In this document: in pieces, positions 58,500-64,000 of the stretch
How positions within the stretch are numbered: position 1 is the stretch's first letter
Layout of the letters: each line of letters begins with the position of its first letter
Origin: Elysia crispata
Taxonomy: Eukaryota > Mollusca > Gastropoda > Plakobranchidae
NCBI GenBank assembly: GCA_033675545.1
Contig: JAWDGP010003892.1
Span: 661,001 to 725,000, forward strand
Direction: 5' to 3'
DNA: 64,000 nt
The notes under the pieces: generated by a model
Told to the model about the DNA's origin: nothing
Seen by the model: only the letters and a program-made list of their open reading frames with translations
Databases searched by the model: none
Translations under genes and position numbers: made by a program

Positions 58500-61180
58500 A
58501 GCCATAGACCCTTCGGTATGAAAGAAAAAATGATAGACTGAGGAAGGCTGAGAAAGGGAGCTAATGAATTACCAGTCGGATTCTATAACCTGGCAATGGG
58601 GGAAAAAACTTTGTCGCATTGTATTTTCGTAAATTTTTTTTACATGGAAGTTCCCGTACACAATGAGCTTTATTGACTCTGCGTTTACCGAATCTCAACC
58701 ATATTGTGAAGAATATGGCGAAATACAGACACAGAAGCAATTTCAGTTTCTAAAGAGGCTTAGGATAAAAGAAGCGGTGACTACAGATAAAACGTGCTGG
58801 GAACAGTGTGACGGCGTGAGATAAGAAATAAACATGTATTTTTGTATCTCCACCTTTCTGTTCAGGCCAGCCCTTTCTTACACAGACAATGAAGATGTTG
58901 AGGGGTAAAATCTGAGTTCCTGATGATTATTACGAAACTGGAGAAAAGAAACGAAACAAGAGGCTGGGATCTAAGAAAAATAGTAAGCAGTTGTAATTCT
59001 TTGAATGTGGCGGTTTCCCTCCGGTGGATTTTTTCGCTATGAGAAGAGAAGAAAAATATTAAGTGCTTTTAAGGGCCATTACGTGCTTAAAGTTCCGCAG
59101 AGAAGTAATTATTATGCTTTTAAAGCACCATCAACTTGCCACTTGTCCGTGTATATACACAAAGGTCTTTTCACCGCTCACAGCGAAGTAGAAAGGCGAG
59201 TTGAACGAAAGATGCTCTACACGACAACTTTAACGGCGTGAACAAAAATCTGAACGCTGACTATGATGGGTGGCCTGGTAACTTTGCTTTCAAAGTAACT
59301 TACGCCCAGCTATATTTGCGCAGGCAGAGAAAATGCGAAAGAAAAAAATCAGGAAAAAAACGAACTCGACTTAATTGTTTCTATTAACTTTCAAAATAAT
59401 AATGAAGGTAATATAATTCGAAATTATTTTTACTTTCTTTCAAGACCACAAAAACGTTGCCGTCAGTGAACGAAACATAACTAGAAACTATATTATAACT
59501 ATTTACCTGTAAGTAATAAATCATGGACGTTTGAAAGCTTTTTTTCCAAATTTTGACAGTCGCATTTTTTTTCCCAACTCCGGCGCCAGGGTTTATCTGC
59601 AACGATTCATACTTTGATCTTTTTAAAACAGCCTAAGACAACAGCCATGAGTGAATAGAAGCCTGAAATCTAATGTTTTCTAATTATAGGTTTTGGTTCG
59701 CAAGTAGGGCTTGGAAGACTATACAACTTACAAATTATTGTACAATAGGAATGTATAAATATTACAAGAAACTACGTGTTGCTCAAAGGAATAATAATAA
59801 AAAAAAACCTCTTTGAAGGATCACTCTTCAGCGACTCTAAGATGCTGAGTTTAATGTTGCTGAAATGAAACATGCTGGCTTATACAGAGGGAAGGGGTTA
59901 ATGGGGCTCTATTAATTCGGTGAGCTTCACTTACTTTTCTAATCATTATAAAGGATAATAATTAAAAGCATCCTGACAATTATAGGAGATTCAAAAGGAT
60001 CTATGCCAACGATAATAATTGTCCAGTTCCAAAATAAGATTTAACAGCTTATGTGATAATGTTAAATGAAGGAAAATTGCTACTATTTTTTTATGATGAT
60101 CTTTAATGATGATGAATTGTTTTAGTTTTTATTTTTATTCTGTGGGCTTCAATGTCAACTTGGCCTTATTATTACCATAATCATCATTGCCATCACTCCT
60201 TTATCGCTAATCAAGGCGACCTATTGAGAGACATTCATAATTTTTTTTCCATTGAATCGTGTGGGTGCCTTTAGTAGTAAGGATTTGGGGAAAAAAAAAA
60301 AAAGTTAGAAAAAGCGACCCACGAGCTGATAGAGTTTTTTGAAAACTTATTCATCTCGTGCAACGAAACAAAATATAATCTTGAAACCCACACTCACAAA
60401 AACAAAATTTAAATGACGCTCAAAAGTGCCCAAAGCAACTCTTTATCAAAATATATTTCATTGATAGCGCAATAGTAATATTTGCATCCCGTGTCTGTAT
60501 TTCTAATACAAGGAAATGTTTTGCCGCTTATTCCGTACTAAAAGGCTTTTAAAGAATTATTTTATAGCAAAGATCTAGCGAGTGAACGATCCACAGTTTT
60601 CAGTCGGACTGCTTCATTATAATACTTTAATTCGAAAAATAGCAAAATCAACGTAAGAACGAGGTACGACTCTATTATATTATAGTATCACAATTTAAGA
60701 ACTTTTTTCATGGGTCGTATCTGCAACACGGCATCTTCACGGTGAAGATTTAATTAGGGAACACTAGTATTATCTCAAAGTGTGAAACAACTTTTCATTA
60801 ATTCTACGATTTTTTGTCTTACACGCTTTCATGGTAAAATGAATTTTAACGACAGGACAACTATAAGGGCAGTATTAGTGAATGTTAAATAGCTTTCCGA
60901 CGATCGGCAACTAATGCTTTCCGTGTGGGCTTTGATGAATCGTAAACTTCCTACGCAAAATTAATCCCGGCCGAAATCTAACTTGAGAAAATGTGAAGAA
61001 TGTAGGCTACCGCAACGAGAACTGTAAAATGGACTGTGAGAAAGAATAAGCCTACAATAGAATAAAAAAAAATTTGCATAAATTATTAAAAGATCACGGG
61101 TAAAAAGAAAGTTAATGTGCTGGGAAATAAGGTACAAGCTGACTGGCTGCTCTTTTAGGACGTTTTTAAGTTGCATTTGT
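58500..61180. other. Intergenic unique DNA, no gene
   Basis: Few simple repeats, mixed composition and TAATTA-like and CTTTGATG-like words (58990-59300, 59900-60100, 60880-60970). No convincing exon. Confidence 0.35.
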
Positions 61181-61199
61181 ACCTGTGTTTTATTAGAGA

Positions 61200-61540
61200 A
61201 AGAAAAAGAAAGGGAGAGGGAGAAAAAAGGATGTGTGTGTGCGTGTGAGGGAGGGGAGGACAGACAATTAGGAAAGGAAGGACAGAGAAAGACAGGAAGT
61301 GAGAATTAGAGAAATAGACACAGCCAGGAGGAAAGCTAAATAAATTTTATGGTAGACAGAAATAAGAAAAAGGTCGATAAACAATTTAAGGCATACGGAT
61401 AGAAAAGGCAGACAGAACAGAGGAGATTCTAGCAAATTCAACACACAAAAAAAAAAAAAAAAATTAAAAAAAAACAAAACTAAGTTATAGAGAGAGGAGG
61501 GAGGGAGAAAGAGGTAGCAGAGTGACAGAGAGAAAGAGAG

Positions 61541-61604
<64 letters not shown>

Positions 61605-62916
61605 GTGGGAGACATAAAGAAACTCGGAATAAATAGATCCTGTATTGCTGAGAGAGAAAAGAATGAGCGGAAAGGAAAGTATTCGGACGACAACGCTAAA
61701 CTTTCAGGACCCCCATATCCAACGATGTATCAAGATTGGAGAATTAAAATAATAAAAATGTGTGTGAGGGGTAGTGGTGAGGGGGGGGGGGGTGAAGGGA
61801 GGAACAGAATGGCGGATATCATTGAAAGCTTAAGTGCAGGCAAGCGGAAGCAGACGGATTACAGATTTAAAAAAAAAAAAATACGAAAAAAAAAGGGAAA
61901 AGTAAAATTTGCACACATATAATACAGGGGTAAAATAAGTTACAAGGTGGCTCATCTGTCTCGATGTCTTTGTTGTTCGGATCAGCTTGCGTGTTTACGA
62001 GCCTGGTTGCCTCAATGTCTCTGTTGCCAACGTTGACAGACTTTATGTCCCACTGGCTGGCTTTTGCTTTGCCTCCTGGTGTCCTCAACTTCCAGCAGCC
62101 CAGCCTAAGCTATGCAAGGGGACATTACTCTGACGAGCTTCATCGAAGAACTAAAAAGCACTTTAACAATTATTTTGTATTTTAGACCATTACCTATCGA
62201 TTTTGTTTATGAGATAAAAATATTTTGACTGTAATGAGAGAAGATATTTATCTTGCAAAGTTTAAATTTTGCTGGCAGTCATGGAAAAAAAAATTATTAT
62301 TATTCTAATATCAGGCGAATTGACTTTCTAATAATTGTTAGCAATTTCCTTAGTGCTATGCCTAAAATCGAAAGTCAGTTCCTGCACCTTCCTTGAATAT
62401 TCTTCAGTTAACTAAATAATAATGTTTGAAGAAAGGAATTTAAAGAAAAATTCTCATATCACCTTCTTCACTTAAAATCGATAAACAGTAAAAAAAAAAA
62501 TCGTTTATAACAATCTTCAAAAGTTTCCGGCTCAACATATGATGAAAAACATGTTATTCGTTCGTCTGCCCAAATTTCTACCTAGTTACAACGCGATCTG
62601 TGTGTCCAATTCTATCGTTTGGTCAAAGCTTTATTTGTTTTCGTTTTGATCAGCTGATTGCAACAGTGACGATTAGGCCTTGCAGGGTTAGTAATGACGA
62701 AGCTCACAACTTGCAGGACTCTTAAATGGATTGATTCAGTACGCTTTAGGCTGACTCTACTTCTTCTGAATCTAATTCATATTGCCTTGACAGTATGCCA
62801 GATTGACAATTTTGGTTCAGATCTTATCACTAGCTATGATTTTTATCATGCAAAATGATTTAATGAAAGATTTGTAATGGTCTTGTCTTGACATGTATTC
62901 ATTCCCTTCATCAAAT
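61200..62916. other. Intergenic with GA array
   Basis: Purine-rich from 61195, (GA)n at 61537-61597, poly-A runs near 61447 and 61870, and a poly-G run near 61782. No gene seen. Confidence 0.5.
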
Positions 62917-63029
62917 CTACTACTACTACTACCACTAATACTTTAACCACTACTTTTAACACCACTACCACTAAAACTTTAACTTGACTACTTCTACTAC
63001 TATTACTACTATTACTACTACTACTACTG

Positions 63030-63098
<69 letters not shown>
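62917..63098. repeat. (ACT)n microsatellite
   Basis: Imperfect at first, perfect from about 63030. Confidence 0.95.
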
Positions 63099-63099
<1 letters not shown>

Positions 63100-63465
63100 C
63101 GCTGCTTAGAACTACTGCTACTATTACTGCTGCTGCTGCTGCTTGTGCTGTTGCTGTTGTTGCGGAAGATGACAGTCGTGATCATGATGATGACTATAAT
63201 GATATAAAGTGTGTTATCGTGGCGGGGACGAAAAGAATACAGCTGACGATAAGTGAAGAGCGTTTAGATGGAGGGCATTAATGCTTATGGAAGAACTGGT
63301 CGGGTGGCTTTGGTCAACCTTTCATTGCATACGGCCATCGGTATTAAGTCCAATCGGTATGTTTTTCTTACATTGATTTCCGATTCATCATCAAATACTT
63401 GTGAAACAGTAGCAGAAGCAGTATCACTACTAGTAGCAGTAGAAGTAGTTGTAGTAACAACAGCA

Positions 63466-63635
<170 letters not shown>

Positions 63636-63719
63636 TCTTGCTGTTGTTGTAGTTCTTGTGGTGATGTTCAACGACAAGAAACCGACTGAACCCACTCATG
63701 AGGCGTAAAAGTAATATAT

Positions 63720-64000
63720 GCGCTATGGTAGCGTAGATCTAGATAAATACATTGGGGGGGGGGAATCTGGTTAAGGGTTTAAATCGCTCCTCCATTCACA
63801 TGACAATCCCCAATGGTTGCAATGTAAACAATTCTGTACCATCAAAATGTAAAAGTACCTTCATAGCTTTCATGAATCTTTTGAGGTTAGAATTAGACCT
63901 AGATCTAGAGAATTGAATTGGGAAAACTTATGACTCAGTCATATATCTAGATGAAAGCCAAGCATATTGTAGCGCAGATGCTGAATTTAGTTCTACTCGT
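63720..64000. other. Window end
   Basis: AT-rich with TAGATCTAG words at 63736 and 63901. No gene. Confidence 0.4.

Overview
This window is eukaryotic DNA, most likely from a lophotrochozoan animal and plausibly a gastropod mollusc. The evidence is GT-AG introns of 0.3 to 4 kb, small exons, very many long microsatellites, LINE/SINE/MITE relics and frequent TAGATCTAG-type words. The taxon is an inference. Nothing looks bacterial.

One protein-coding gene can be built with confidence. It lies on the + strand from about 461 to 45323 and has 32 exons. I assembled it by reading each exon, checking splice sites and matching intron phase. All junctions are in phase and the exons sum to 5,355 nt (1,784 codons plus stop). 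Its layout follows, block by block, a full-size ABC transporter of subfamily A of the ABCA3 type: TM1, lumenal loop 1, TM2-6, nucleotide-binding domain (NBD) 1 with its C-terminal regulatory domain, TM7, lumenal loop 2, TM8-12, acidic linker, NBD2 with its regulatory domain, stop.

The main result is that almost every ATPase motif in both NBDs has been replaced while the frame stays open over 45 kb. In NBD1, Walker A GHNGAGKTT reads GMEHSGRLS, the Q-loop Gln is Arg, the signature LSGGM is LSEDD, Walker B LDEP is LEDP and the switch His is Leu. In NBD2, Walker A aligns without a gap to SPDMDVTSE, the Q-loop Gln is Ala, the signature is lost, Walker B is LDQP and the switch His is Asn. The gene therefore appears to encode a catalytically dead, full-length ABCA pseudo-transporter with both sites lost.

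Layout: 1-460 upstream with a TATA candidate; 461-9858 first membrane half; 11151-16792 NBD1 and regulatory domain; 17848-30843 linker and second membrane half; 33020-39690 linker and NBD2; 43833-45323 C-terminal regulatory domain and stop. Introns hold microsatellites, tandem minisatellites (17, 24, 24, 40 and 52 bp units), a broken LINE (about 30.95-32.3 kb), a tRNA-derived SINE-like relic (about 33.6-33.75 kb), a 1.2 kb element with about 110 bp terminal inverted repeats (41823-43017), and MITE copies. From 45.5 kb to the end I see no gene: only microsatellites, two more MITE copies, a 41 bp inverted repeat, a probable LINE 3' end, and some GC-richer unique DNA that could be regulatory. Some splice points (exon 25/26 above all) remain ambiguous and are flagged.
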